From JAKJGV01 sp964617565 (GTDB lineage: Bacteria > Verrucomicrobiota > Kiritimatiellia > CAIQIC01 > JAGNIJ01), in the NCBI GenBank assembly GCA_964617565.1, contig CAZTYH010000057.1:1-20799 (forward strand): 20,799 nt of DNA, read 5' to 3'. Of the stretch, positions 1-6,378 are shown one piece after another. The position numbers and the translations under genes were made by a program. The stretch's first letter is position 1. Each line of letters opens with the position of its first letter. The notes beneath the pieces were generated by a model. That model saw nothing but the letters and a program-made list of their open reading frames with translations, was not told the origin of the DNA and searched no databases.

Positions 1-705
1 GACCACCCGACGCAGGCGATGGCCGACCTGATGTGGCTGCGCGAGTACTTCGGCGGACTGGAGAAGCTGAAAGGCAAAAAGATCGCGATGACGTGGGCTT
101 ACTCACCGAGCTACGGCAAGCCGTTGTCCGTGCCGCAGGGAATCATTGGGCTGATGAGCCGATTCGGTATGCACGTGTCGCTCGCGCATCCGGAAGGATA
201 TGATCTGATTCCGGATGTGGTCGAGGTTGCGAAGAAAAACGCGAAATCCAGCGGCGGCAGTTTTGTCGAGGGCACCTCGATGGACGCGGCGTTCAAGGAT
301 GCAGACATCGTGTATCCGAAGTCGTGGGCTCCCTACAAGGTGATGGGGCGCCGCACGGAACTGTTGCGCGCGAACGATCGCGACGGATTGAAGGTGCTGG
401 AGAAGGAATGCCTCGCGCAGAACGCGAACTTCAAAAACTGGGAGTGCACGGAAGCGAAGATGAAGCTCACCAGGGGTGGAAAGGCGCTGTACATGCACTG
501 CCTGCCGGCGGATATCTCGGGCGTTTCGTGCAAGGAAGGCGAGGTGGCAGACTCCGTTTTCGAGCGGTATCGCATCGAAACGTACAAGGAAGCCGGCTAC
601 AAGCCGTTCGTCATCGCGGCGATGATCCTGACGAGCAAATTCAAGGATCCGGCAGCGGTGTTGGGCAAGCTGCTGAAACGCAGGCTGCCGCGCGTTGTGG
701 CATAA
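1..705 (+). CDS. ygeW: YgeW-type knotted carbamoyltransferase, C-terminal part (5' end outside window)
   Basis: Member of the aspartate/ornithine carbamoyltransferase superfamily. The reading frame is open from base 1, so about 234 C-terminal residues are visible of a family normally near 400; the N-terminal carbamoyl-phosphate domain is mostly missing. The visible part begins with the superfamily motif HPTQAMADL, followed by MTWAYSPSYGKPLSVPQG, AHPEGYDLIPDVVEVA, DADIVYPKSWAPYKVM and MHCLPADISGVSCKEGEV. These match the E. coli YgeW signature far better than classical ornithine or aspartate transcarbamylase. YgeW belongs to the knotted subgroup; its physiological substrate is not settled, and in E. 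coli its gene lies in the yge cluster tied to anaerobic purine or hydantoin-type catabolism. Here the next gene, 25 nt downstream, is a carbamate kinase, so the likely role is catabolic: phosphorolysis of a carbamoylated substrate to carbamoyl phosphate. The family call is secure; the substrate is unknown. Confidence 0.9.
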   Translation, partial: DHPTQAMADLMWLREYFGGLEKLKGKKIAMTWAYSPSYGKPLSVPQGIIGLMSRFGMHVSLAHPEGYDLIPDVVEVAKKNAKSSGGSFVEGTSMDAAFKDADIVYPKSWAPYKVMGRRTELLRANDRDGLKVLEKECLAQNANFKNWECTEAKMKLTRGGKALYMHCLPADISGVSCKEGEVADSVFERYRIETYKEAGYKPFVIAAMILTSKFKDPAAVLGKLLKRRLPRVVA

Positions 706-730
706 AGTTTGCAGAGGAGGGTTCGATATC

Positions 731-1678
731 ATGAAGACGGCACCTCTGGTCGTTATCGCCATCGGCGGAAACTCCCTGATCAAAGACGCCAAGCACATGA
801 CGGTGCTGGATCAGTATCTTGCGGCGGGCGAAACGAGCCATCACATTGTCGCGTTGGTAAAAGAGGGATACCGGATCGTGGTCACGCACGGCAACGGCCC
901 GCAGGTGGGCTTTATCCTGATGCGGTCGGAAATTGCGAAGACTCAATTGCACCAGGTGCCGCTCGAAAGCTGCGTGGCCGATACGCAGGGCGCGATCGGC
1001 TACCAGGTCGAGCAGACACTGCTGAACGAATTGCGGCGGCAGGGGTTGAAGAGGGATATCGTCGCCGTGGTGACGCAGGTGGTTGTGGATGCGAACGATC
1101 CTGCGTTCACGAATCCGACCAAACCGATTGGACCGTTCTTCACCAGGGAGGATGCCGAGAATCACCAGAGGAATGACGGTTGGGCGGTCAAGGAAGATGC
1201 CGGTCGCGGATGGCGTCGCGTGGTGCCGTCGCCGAAACCGCTGGAGATTGTTGAAGAACGCGTTATCGAGAGCCTGCTGAATCAAGGCGTGGTGGTGATT
1301 GCCGTTGGCGGCGGAGGCATCCCGGTGGTTCGCAGGGTGAGCGGGGATCTACAGGGGTGCGCGGCGGTCATTGACAAGGACCTTGCGTCTTGCCTGCTGG
1401 CGAAGAATCTCAAGGCGGACGTCTTCGTCATTTCCACTGGCGTGGACAAGGTGGCCATCAACTTCGGGAAGCCGGATCAGAAATCCATTGATAAGATGAC
1501 GGTTGCGGAGGCCGAACGGTATCTCAAGGAAGGCCAGTTCCCGGCGGGCAGCATGGGGCCGAAGATCCAGGCGGCGATTGATTACCTCAAGAACGGCGGC
1601 AAGAAAGTTATCATTACACAACCGCACTTGATCGAAGACGCCATTCACGGGAAGACGGGCACGCACATCACGCCTTGA
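731..1678 (+). CDS. arcC: Carbamate kinase
   Basis: Carbamate kinase, 315 residues, the normal family size. It transfers phosphate between carbamoyl phosphate and ADP, yielding ATP, CO2 and ammonia in the catabolic direction, in the cytoplasm. Visible amino acid kinase motifs are AIGGNSLI near residue 10, VTHGNGPQVG at 51-60, DTQGAIGYQ near 85, VGGGGIPVV, DKDLASCLLA, STGVDKVAINFGKP and FPAGSMGPKIQAAI. The ATG at 731 was chosen over an in-frame ATG at 695 because GAGGAGG (714-720) lies 10 nt upstream and the kinase fold starts immediately after; the 695 start would overlap ygeW and add 12 unrelated residues. It follows ygeW by 25 nt and is probably co-transcribed, as the pathway partner of YqeA type found with ygeW in E. 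coli. No arginine deiminase is visible here, so the ArcC name states activity, not pathway. Confidence 0.95.
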   Translation: MKTAPLVVIAIGGNSLIKDAKHMTVLDQYLAAGETSHHIVALVKEGYRIVVTHGNGPQVGFILMRSEIAKTQLHQVPLESCVADTQGAIGYQVEQTLLNELRRQGLKRDIVAVVTQVVVDANDPAFTNPTKPIGPFFTREDAENHQRNDGWAVKEDAGRGWRRVVPSPKPLEIVEERVIESLLNQGVVVIAVGGGGIPVVRRVSGDLQGCAAVIDKDLASCLLAKNLKADVFVISTGVDKVAINFGKPDQKSIDKMTVAEAERYLKEGQFPAGSMGPKIQAAIDYLKNGGKKVIITQPHLIEDAIHGKTGTHITP

Positions 1679-1705
1679 GTGCAACAAGCCTCATGGTTAA
1701 TTTGC

Positions 1706-2689
1706 TCAAAAACCGCCCGATATAATCAAGCCGAGGTCTTCATCGTTCAGCGTGGAAAGGATCGCCAGAACGCCCTCCATGGCCGTGCCGTTGAACGCAA
1801 GCTGGTTTGTAAACGCGGCATAGTGCGTGGGAGGTATCGCCGATTGGCAGCGGATAGCGATTCGCTCCGTCATGGCTTTGTAATCCCTCAAGATGATCTC
1901 GCTCCGCCCGCGTGTTCGCTCCAGGACGAATACGGCATTGTCGCTTCCGTAGAAATCCCGCATCTCGATGGAATTCCGCCGCTCCTCGTACATGGTGCGA
2001 ATCAGGGAGTCTTCCTGCTCGTACGAAAGACCCAAGCCTTCCGTTTCCAGCCTGGTCTTGTAGTTGCGCACAACCATTCGTTCCGGAAGGCTGCGGTTGT
2101 AACCCTCGTACAGATCGTAGGCATCGGGGCCGAGGAATGTTTTAATTTTTGTCTCCCATTCATCCGTGCGCGATTTCCCTTCAGCCATAACGGCGGGCCG
2201 GCCCTCCGGGGACGAGCGAATTGCGCGGAGATTGTACTCGTTTTCAACCACTTTCTTTTCGGCGAGGAGATGCTTGATGTAAGCCAGCTGCTCGGGAGAC
2301 ATCTGGTAGCAGCGGAAAAGCGGGGCATAAACGGGATCCATCGCGGCCACAAGAGAAGCGCGCAGGAAGTTTTTCCGTTTCGGATCCGAAATCCGTTCCA
2401 GGAAGTCGTCCGGCGGTTCCTGTTCGACGTGAATGGATTTTCCCACGAGTGAGGGAACCGTGTCGTCATCGCGTCTATCCGCGGCAGGCTCCTCGCGAGG
2501 AGAAGCACCGTCATCCTCTGCGTGCGTCGCGCCGGACAGATCTCCGGTGCGGGTCGTTGTTTCAGCAGCTTCCTGGTGAGGGATGTTTGAAGAAGGTGCG
2601 GACTGGCGAAGGCGAAGCTCCCGGACTCCCCATACAAGGGCGGCGACAACAACGGCTGTGAAAAGCGCGCGCTCAATGAATCTATTCAT
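1706..2689 (-). CDS. Membrane-anchored helical protein of unknown function (paralogue A)
   Basis: Not assigned to a known family. It has 327 residues. Residues 7-21 form one hydrophobic segment (FTAVVVAALVWG) preceded by Arg, a signal anchor or uncleaved signal. Residues 30-90 are a low-complexity acidic linker, and about 95-327 are charged and predicted mostly helical. The stretch TFLGPDAYDLYEGYN (184-198), then ETEGLGLSYEQEDSLIRTMY (215-234) and PPTHYAAFTNQLA (286-298), aligns in order with the neighbouring protein encoded at 2700-4208, so the two look like paralogues. The start at 2689 was chosen because the hydrophobic segment follows directly and AAGAAG lies just upstream; in-frame codons further upstream are only the antisense of the neighbour. 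The gene begins 10 nt after its paralogue ends, implying one operon. A periplasm-facing scaffold or chaperone-like helical role is conceivable but unproven. Confidence 0.75.
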   Translation of the reverse strand: MNRFIERALFTAVVVAALVWGVRELRLRQSAPSSNIPHQEAAETTTRTGDLSGATHAEDDGASPREEPAADRRDDDTVPSLVGKSIHVEQEPPDDFLERISDPKRKNFLRASLVAAMDPVYAPLFRCYQMSPEQLAYIKHLLAEKKVVENEYNLRAIRSSPEGRPAVMAEGKSRTDEWETKIKTFLGPDAYDLYEGYNRSLPERMVVRNYKTRLETEGLGLSYEQEDSLIRTMYEERRNSIEMRDFYGSDNAVFVLERTRGRSEIILRDYKAMTERIAIRCQSAIPPTHYAAFTNQLAFNGTAMEGVLAILSTLNDEDLGLIISGGF

Positions 2690-2699
2690 GACATTCTTC

Positions 2700-4208
2700 T
2701 TATTGCAGCTTGATCCAGTCCACCTCGAAGACGGCATCTGCCTGTCCGCCGGGGAACAGAATTTCCACGCCGCGCAAAGCCTGCACATCAATGATGCGAT
2801 TGCCGGCCTGGTTTCCGTAACCGCCGAGAAGCCGGAACTCGGACAATGGAATCGTATAGACCTGCCATCCTTCCATCGTGGAGATTCCCTCGTGACGGAA
2901 GCCCTCGCCGTCCGCACCGTTGACTCCATTGTATTGCCTCGCATTCGGCCAGTCCGCGCCTGACTCGATGAGGCCGAAACGCAGGGTGGCGTCTGCGGGT
3001 CCGCGGATGCGCGCAACAATCTGCCTGGCGCCCGATGCGTCAATCGAATCATCAGAATTCTTCGCGTGGTACGACGGTGAAAACGTGATGCCGCAGCCCC
3101 AGCCCGAGCCTGTGCGGGCATCTATTTCAAGCGTGTTGTTTGCTGTTTTGGTGGCAGCGAGGCGGGAACCGCTGTGGTCATCGCCCCATGTGATGAAATG
3201 CGTGTCGTGAGCGGGCACGTTCACCGGGGTGCTGAGGGTGTGACTGCTGCGCCCGAGTTCGACGGGAGCCCGGTCGGTGGACTCGGGCAATGTCTCCGGC
3301 TTGAAGTCGGCAAAGCTCTCGGCGATGTCGAGTTGCTGATTGAGGTATTGTTCAAAAACTTCGAGTTGGGCGGGCGAAAGAATCCCGGCCGCGCCGTCCA
3401 TGTAGCGGTTGTGATAAAGTTCCTGCCAACGCAGAAAAGCTTCCTGCTGCGTGATGTTCCGCTCCTCCGGGAGTTTTGTGCTCAGGGCGTATAATTCAGC
3501 ATCTTCATCCGTGGTGAGCTGCTGTTCTCGCGCGGTTCGCATCATCTCGATAAGCGCGCGAGCCTGCGTGTCGTTCAGGTCGAGCCCGGCGCCATACATC
3601 GCTTCCTTGAGCCCCGTCATTTGAGCGCGGTCCTGCGCGGATTGCTCGTATTCGGTCAGCTTCTGGAGTTCCTCTTCGCCGAGCAATTCATTGATCTGTT
3701 TGCGATTATTTTCCCATTGCTCCCGCATCTTTTCTAAAAGCTCTTTCCGATCCTCCTTAGAAAGGTTCTCCTGCATCGCCGCAAACTGCAGGTCGAGGGC
3801 GCTCAACTGGTTGGCGGCAAGAAGCTCGCGCAACGCTTTTGCCTGCTCCGCTGGAAGCGTCTTGAAATAATCCGCGTACGTGATGTCAATCTGCTGACCG
3901 ATCTGCGATGCCGCCAGATTCCTGATGGCCGGGTTTTTCAGGACAACGTCCTTGAGCCGTTCGGCCAGTTCCTTTGCTTTTTTTCTTTCAGGTTCGTCTT
4001 TTGCCCTGGCGCGCCGCCTCTCTCGGGCTGTTGAAGCCGTGACTGTGGTCGAAGTTGTTTCTTCAACTGCAGGCGGATTCTCCTTGATGTGCAGGCCTGT
4101 TGAGAGGTCCGGTTTTCCCCCGGGGATGGCCTGCTGCTGGCGATAGATACCGATACCGAGAACGACCAGCAACCCGGCCATGATGGCAATGCGCAATGCG
4201 GATTTCAT
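2700..4208 (-). CDS. Membrane-anchored helical protein with C-terminal carbohydrate-binding-like domain (paralogue B)
   Basis: Unrecognised family, 502 residues. Residues 5-21 are one hydrophobic signal-anchor helix (LRIAIMAGLLVVLGIGI). Residues 25-60 form a Thr/Ser linker, 60-90 a very basic and acidic helix (ARERRRARAKDEPERKKAKE), and about 90-300 a Glu/Gln/Leu-rich helical region with coiled-coil character. The segment ELLGEEELQKLTEYEQ (174-189), then YGAGLDLNDTQARALIEMMR (205-224) and LSPAQLEVFEQYLNQQL (277-293), parallels paralogue A. Residues about 325-502 are a separate beta-rich domain (GSGWGCGITFSP, ATLRFGLIESGADWP, EGWQVYTIPLSEFRLLGG, DAVFEVDWIKLQ) resembling galactose-binding-like or CIA30/CBM11-type sandwiches. 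The ATG at 4208 directly precedes the anchor; AGGAG sits 14 nt upstream, rather far, so earlier in-frame ATGs cannot be fully excluded. It is the first gene of a two-gene unit. A cell-envelope function is likely; the ligand is unknown. Confidence 0.75.
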   Translation of the reverse strand: MKSALRIAIMAGLLVVLGIGIYRQQQAIPGGKPDLSTGLHIKENPPAVEETTSTTVTASTARERRRARAKDEPERKKAKELAERLKDVVLKNPAIRNLAASQIGQQIDITYADYFKTLPAEQAKALRELLAANQLSALDLQFAAMQENLSKEDRKELLEKMREQWENNRKQINELLGEEELQKLTEYEQSAQDRAQMTGLKEAMYGAGLDLNDTQARALIEMMRTAREQQLTTDEDAELYALSTKLPEERNITQQEAFLRWQELYHNRYMDGAAGILSPAQLEVFEQYLNQQLDIAESFADFKPETLPESTDRAPVELGRSSHTLSTPVNVPAHDTHFITWGDDHSGSRLAATKTANNTLEIDARTGSGWGCGITFSPSYHAKNSDDSIDASGARQIVARIRGPADATLRFGLIESGADWPNARQYNGVNGADGEGFRHEGISTMEGWQVYTIPLSEFRLLGGYGNQAGNRIIDVQALRGVEILFPGGQADAVFEVDWIKLQ

Positions 4209-4352
4209 GAAGTAGTCAGCGTCTCCTTGCGGGAGTGGATGCATCCCCGGTCCCGCCATAGCCCATGAGCGCAACCCAACTTTGCCTGTCCGGGCAGGAG
4301 GGATCAAGGAAAACACGTTTTGTTCGCTATTTCCTTGCAGCGCATGGCGCGG

Positions 4353-4365
4353 TATTCTTCATTCC
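4353..4365 (+). promoter_or_regulatory. Possible promoter -10 element giving a leaderless thrC mRNA
   Basis: TATTCT at 4353-4358 matches the -10 consensus at 4 of 6 positions. TTTCCT at 4330-4335 lies 17 nt upstream and is a weak -35. Transcription would start at or next to the thrC ATG at 4366, and no Shine-Dalgarno sequence is visible in the 20 nt before that ATG. The promoter match is weak and the idea is an inference. Confidence 0.3.
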
Positions 4366-5307
4366 ATGTTCTTCTCCGGATTCGAGTGTTTCAGTTGCGG
4401 CCACAGGGAGGGCCCGACCTATACGGGTTACACGTGCGTTGCCTGTGGCGGAAACATCGAAGTGACCTACGACTACGCGGCGATGCGCCGCGCCGTGAGG
4501 CGCGAGCAGCTTGCTGCTGATCCGCGCCGTGACATCCTGCGCTACGCGCCGATGCTTCCGGTTGTGCGGCTCGACCTCGCGTCCCCGCTGCGGATCGGCA
4601 TGACTCCGCTGTATCGAGCGGATCGTCTCGGCGCCGTGGCGGGATTGAAGAATCTCCATCTCAAGGATGACGGACAGAATCCCAGCGCGTCGTTCAAAGA
4701 TCGCGCCGGCGCGGTCGCGTTGATCCGTGCGCGGGAGACCGGCGCGACCGTGATTGCCGGTGCGAGCACGGGTAACGCGGGGAGTTCCATGGCGTGTCTT
4801 TCCGCGAGTGTCGGGATGCCCTGCGTGATCTTTGTGCCGGAGAAAGCGCCGGCCGCGAAGATTGCGCAGCTTCTTGTCTTCGGCGCGACGGTACTCGCCG
4901 TGCGCGGCACCTATGATGACGCGTTTGACCTGTGCATGAAGGTGTGCGCCGAAAAGGGATGGTTCAATCGCAACACCGGTTACAATCCCTTCACGCGCGA
5001 AGGCAAGAAGACGTGCAGCTTTGAGATCTGCGAGCAGCTCGGGTGGGACGCGCCCGATCGCGTGATCGTTCCGACGGGCGACGGNNNNNNNNNNNNNNNN
5101 NNNNNNNNNNNNNNNNNNNNNNNNNNNNNNNNNNNNNNNNNNNNNNNNNNNNNNNNNNNNNNNNNNNNNNNNNNNNNNNNNNNNTGCCTGATTACCGGGA
5201 ATGGGTTGAAGGATATCGCCAGCGCGCGCAAGGCGGCTGGTGAGCCGACGACGGTGGATTCAAAACTGGATTCGGCAATGGCCGCGCTGTCGGCAGTGGG
5301 GCTGTGA
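4366..5307 (+). CDS. thrC: Threonine synthase, interrupted by assembly gap
   Basis: PLP-dependent threonine synthase, which converts O-phospho-L-homoserine to L-threonine in the cytoplasm, the last step of threonine synthesis. The N-terminus holds a zinc ribbon, Cys8-x2-Cys11 and Cys24-x2-Cys27, as in the zinc-ribbon class. PLP-site motifs follow: NPSASFKDRAGAVA with Lys111 as the Schiff-base lysine, and the phosphate loop ASTGNAGSS at 133-141. The sequence is lost in a 100-N gap after PDRVIVPTGD and resumes with CLITGNGLKDIASA, the usual C-terminal end. The visible parts sum to about 280 residues, whereas this class is usually 350-410, so the true gap is probably larger than 100 nt and the reading frame through the Ns is coincidental. 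The ATG at 4366 directly precedes the zinc ribbon; a TTG at 4282 would add 28 unrelated residues. No clear ribosome site precedes 4366. The gene converges on a hairpin and terminator region. Confidence 0.9.
   Translation: MFFSGFECFSCGHREGPTYTGYTCVACGGNIEVTYDYAAMRRAVRREQLAADPRRDILRYAPMLPVVRLDLASPLRIGMTPLYRADRLGAVAGLKNLHLKDDGQNPSASFKDRAGAVALIRARETGATVIAGASTGNAGSSMACLSASVGMPCVIFVPEKAPAAKIAQLLVFGATVLAVRGTYDDAFDLCMKVCAEKGWFNRNTGYNPFTREGKKTCSFEICEQLGWDAPDRVIVPTGDXXXXXXXXXXXXXXXXXXXXXXXXXXXXXXXXXXCLITGNGLKDIASARKAAGEPTTVDSKLDSAMAALSAVGL
5085..5184. other. Assembly gap (100 N) inside thrC
   Basis: Exactly 100 N, the usual placeholder for a gap of unknown size. The flanks share no sequence, so this is a true loss of sequence, unlike the second gap in the window. 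From the usual length of zinc-ribbon threonine synthases, roughly 70 to 130 codons are probably missing. Confidence 0.95.
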
Positions 5308-5327
5308 TTCCGGTTTGCAATCTCACT

Positions 5328-5406
5328 CTTACGCTTAATCGTAATCTTAATCCTGATCGCTCCGATGAGGAGCAAGATTAAGATGAAGATTACGATTAAG
5401 AGTAAG
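5328..5406. repeat. Nested inverted repeat built of hexamer-like units
   Basis: The 21-nt left arm at 5328-5348 and the right arm at 5386-5406 are reverse complements at 20 of 21 positions. The 37-nt interior contains a second perfect hairpin, GCTCC (5359-5363) and GGAGC (5369-5373), with a 5-nt loop. The arms consist of variants of AAGATT (AAGATT, AAGATG, AAGATT, ACGATT, AAGAGT) in a 6-nt period. It lies between the convergent thrC and PEP-CTERM genes. AT-rich composition and hexamer periodicity set it apart from the GC-rich surroundings. It could be a dispersed palindrome of REP type or an RNA structure; only one copy is visible here. Confidence 0.75.
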
Positions 5407-5442
5407 AAAAAGAGCCCCCGGCTCATTTATGAGACCGGGGGC
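5407..5442 (-). terminator. Rho-independent terminator, probably serving both convergent genes
   Basis: GCCCCCGG (5414-5421) pairs with CCGGGGGC (5435-5442), extended by CTCAT (5422-5426) with ATGAG (5429-5433), one bulged A and a 2-nt loop. On the minus strand the stem is followed by CTCTTTTTCTT, a good U-tract, which fits termination of the PEP-CTERM gene ending at 5474. On the plus strand the following GCCTTCGTTT is a poorer tract, so termination of thrC is plausible but weaker. Confidence 0.85.
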
Positions 5443-5473
5443 GCCTTCGTTTATCTGGGGCAACGTGATGCGC

Positions 5474-6088
5474 TCACTTCACCTTGCGCCGCAGAAGAAC
5501 AAGTAGTCCGCCGCCAAGGAGGCCTAGCAGCGCAACGGAAGGTTCCGGAATAGCCTGTTGCGTGAGGCTGAAATTGTCCGCGGCCAGCACGCCGTCAGCG
5601 CCGAAACCATTACCCTCGAAGACAACCTGTGCATAGGCGGAACCGACGGGCGCCATGCCGCTGATGCTGCGCGTTTGCCATGTTGCTTCTGTCAAATCGG
5701 TCAGGTTCAATGTGTACGCCTGTAGCAAGCCGGCGCTGCCGTCGAAGAACTCGAGCTTGATAACCTGCGAGGCCGCGGACCAGCCATTATCCCAGTAGAA
5801 CTGGGCGCTTAGCTCGTAGGTTTCTCCCCCGATGATACCGCTGTTCACAGCCTGCAATCCGCCCCCGAAGTTATCGGCTCCTACGCTCCATCCCCCTTTG
5901 AAATAGATGGCGTATGATCCTTCCGGCGGACTATTCCATGTCTCGCGCAGAAACTGGCCCGCACCCCAAACGGAACTCCAGTCCGAACCGCTCAACTCCG
6001 ACTCAAACCCGTAGTTCAACAGCAGGTTTGCCTGTGCGGTCACTACCGTCATGGCCGCGATCGCGACCCAAACCAACAAACGTTTCAT
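5474..6088 (-). CDS. PEP-CTERM sorting domain protein
   Basis: Exported protein of 204 residues with a cleavable signal peptide at 1-20 (MKRLLVWVAIAAMTVVTAQA). The beta-rich body begins NLLLNYGFESELSGSDW, which resembles carbohydrate-binding or galactose-binding-like domains that start with an N-x-GFE motif. The C-terminus is a textbook PEP-CTERM signal: IPEP at 180-183, a hydrophobic helix (VALLGLLGGGLLVLL) and the basic tail RRKVK. PEP-CTERM proteins are processed by exosortase, which is not encoded in this window, and often go to the extracellular matrix or surface. The start at 6088 is supported by AAGGAG (complement of 6098-6103) 9 nt upstream. The gene stands alone, ends at the strong terminator at 5407-5442 and has two operator-like palindromes upstream. 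The ligand or role of the body domain is unknown. Confidence 0.9.
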   Translation of the reverse strand: MKRLLVWVAIAAMTVVTAQANLLLNYGFESELSGSDWSSVWGAGQFLRETWNSPPEGSYAIYFKGGWSVGADNFGGGLQAVNSGIIGGETYELSAQFYWDNGWSAASQVIKLEFFDGSAGLLQAYTLNLTDLTEATWQTRSISGMAPVGSAYAQVVFEGNGFGADGVLAADNFSLTQQAIPEPSVALLGLLGGGLLVLLRRKVK

Positions 6089-6121
6089 AATAATGAACTC
6101 CTTAAGTAAATAACCCGAATA

Positions 6122-6137
6122 ATGATACCCGTAACAT
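6122..6137. promoter_or_regulatory. LacI-family operator-like palindrome, proximal
   Basis: ATGATACCCGTAACAT, a 16-bp imperfect palindrome (6 of 8 half-site positions symmetric). It differs at one position from the E. coli GntR-type operator ATGTTACCCGTAACAT, a typical LacI-family form. It lies 34-49 nt upstream of the PEP-CTERM start. On the minus strand its first half contains TATCAT, a good -10 candidate, so binding there would repress. No regulator gene is visible in the window. Confidence 0.55.
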
Positions 6138-6223
6138 TTAAGCCCGAAAAAGAACCCCTGTAGCGATCAGTTTTGACCCTCCTTTCTCATTTCCCTCCTC
6201 ATAAATTTACAAAACGGCACTAA

Positions 6224-6239
6224 TTGTTATCGGTAACAT
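6224..6239. promoter_or_regulatory. LacI-family operator-like palindrome, distal
   Basis: TTGTTATCGGTAACAT, with TGTTA and TAACA half-sites around a 4-bp centre, is the same motif class as the site at 6122-6137. The two centres are 102 bp apart. It lies between the divergent PEP-CTERM gene (5474-6088) and DUF4340 gene (6379-7362), so it could act on either or on both. Confidence 0.5.
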
Positions 6240-6378
6240 GTTAGAAGAAATCCCTTTGATGTCAACGGTATTTTTTGTTGGATTGAACCGTGGACTTTCA
6301 TAGGTTGCTGATGCCATTCAGCATGGCGGCTTTCGGTTCTGGTGATTGTGGACGAACGACCGGGCGGAGAATGTGCCA

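Noticed and set aside
1706..3121. Longer 471-residue version of paralogue A starting at 3121
   Set aside because: Its first 144 residues are the antisense of paralogue B's coding sequence, Arg/Ser-rich and unlike a real protein; the signal anchor begins at 2689.
4281..4302. Imperfect palindrome CCTGTCCGGGCAGG upstream of thrC, as an operator
   Set aside because: It is short, GC-rich, occurs once, and matches no operator I know.
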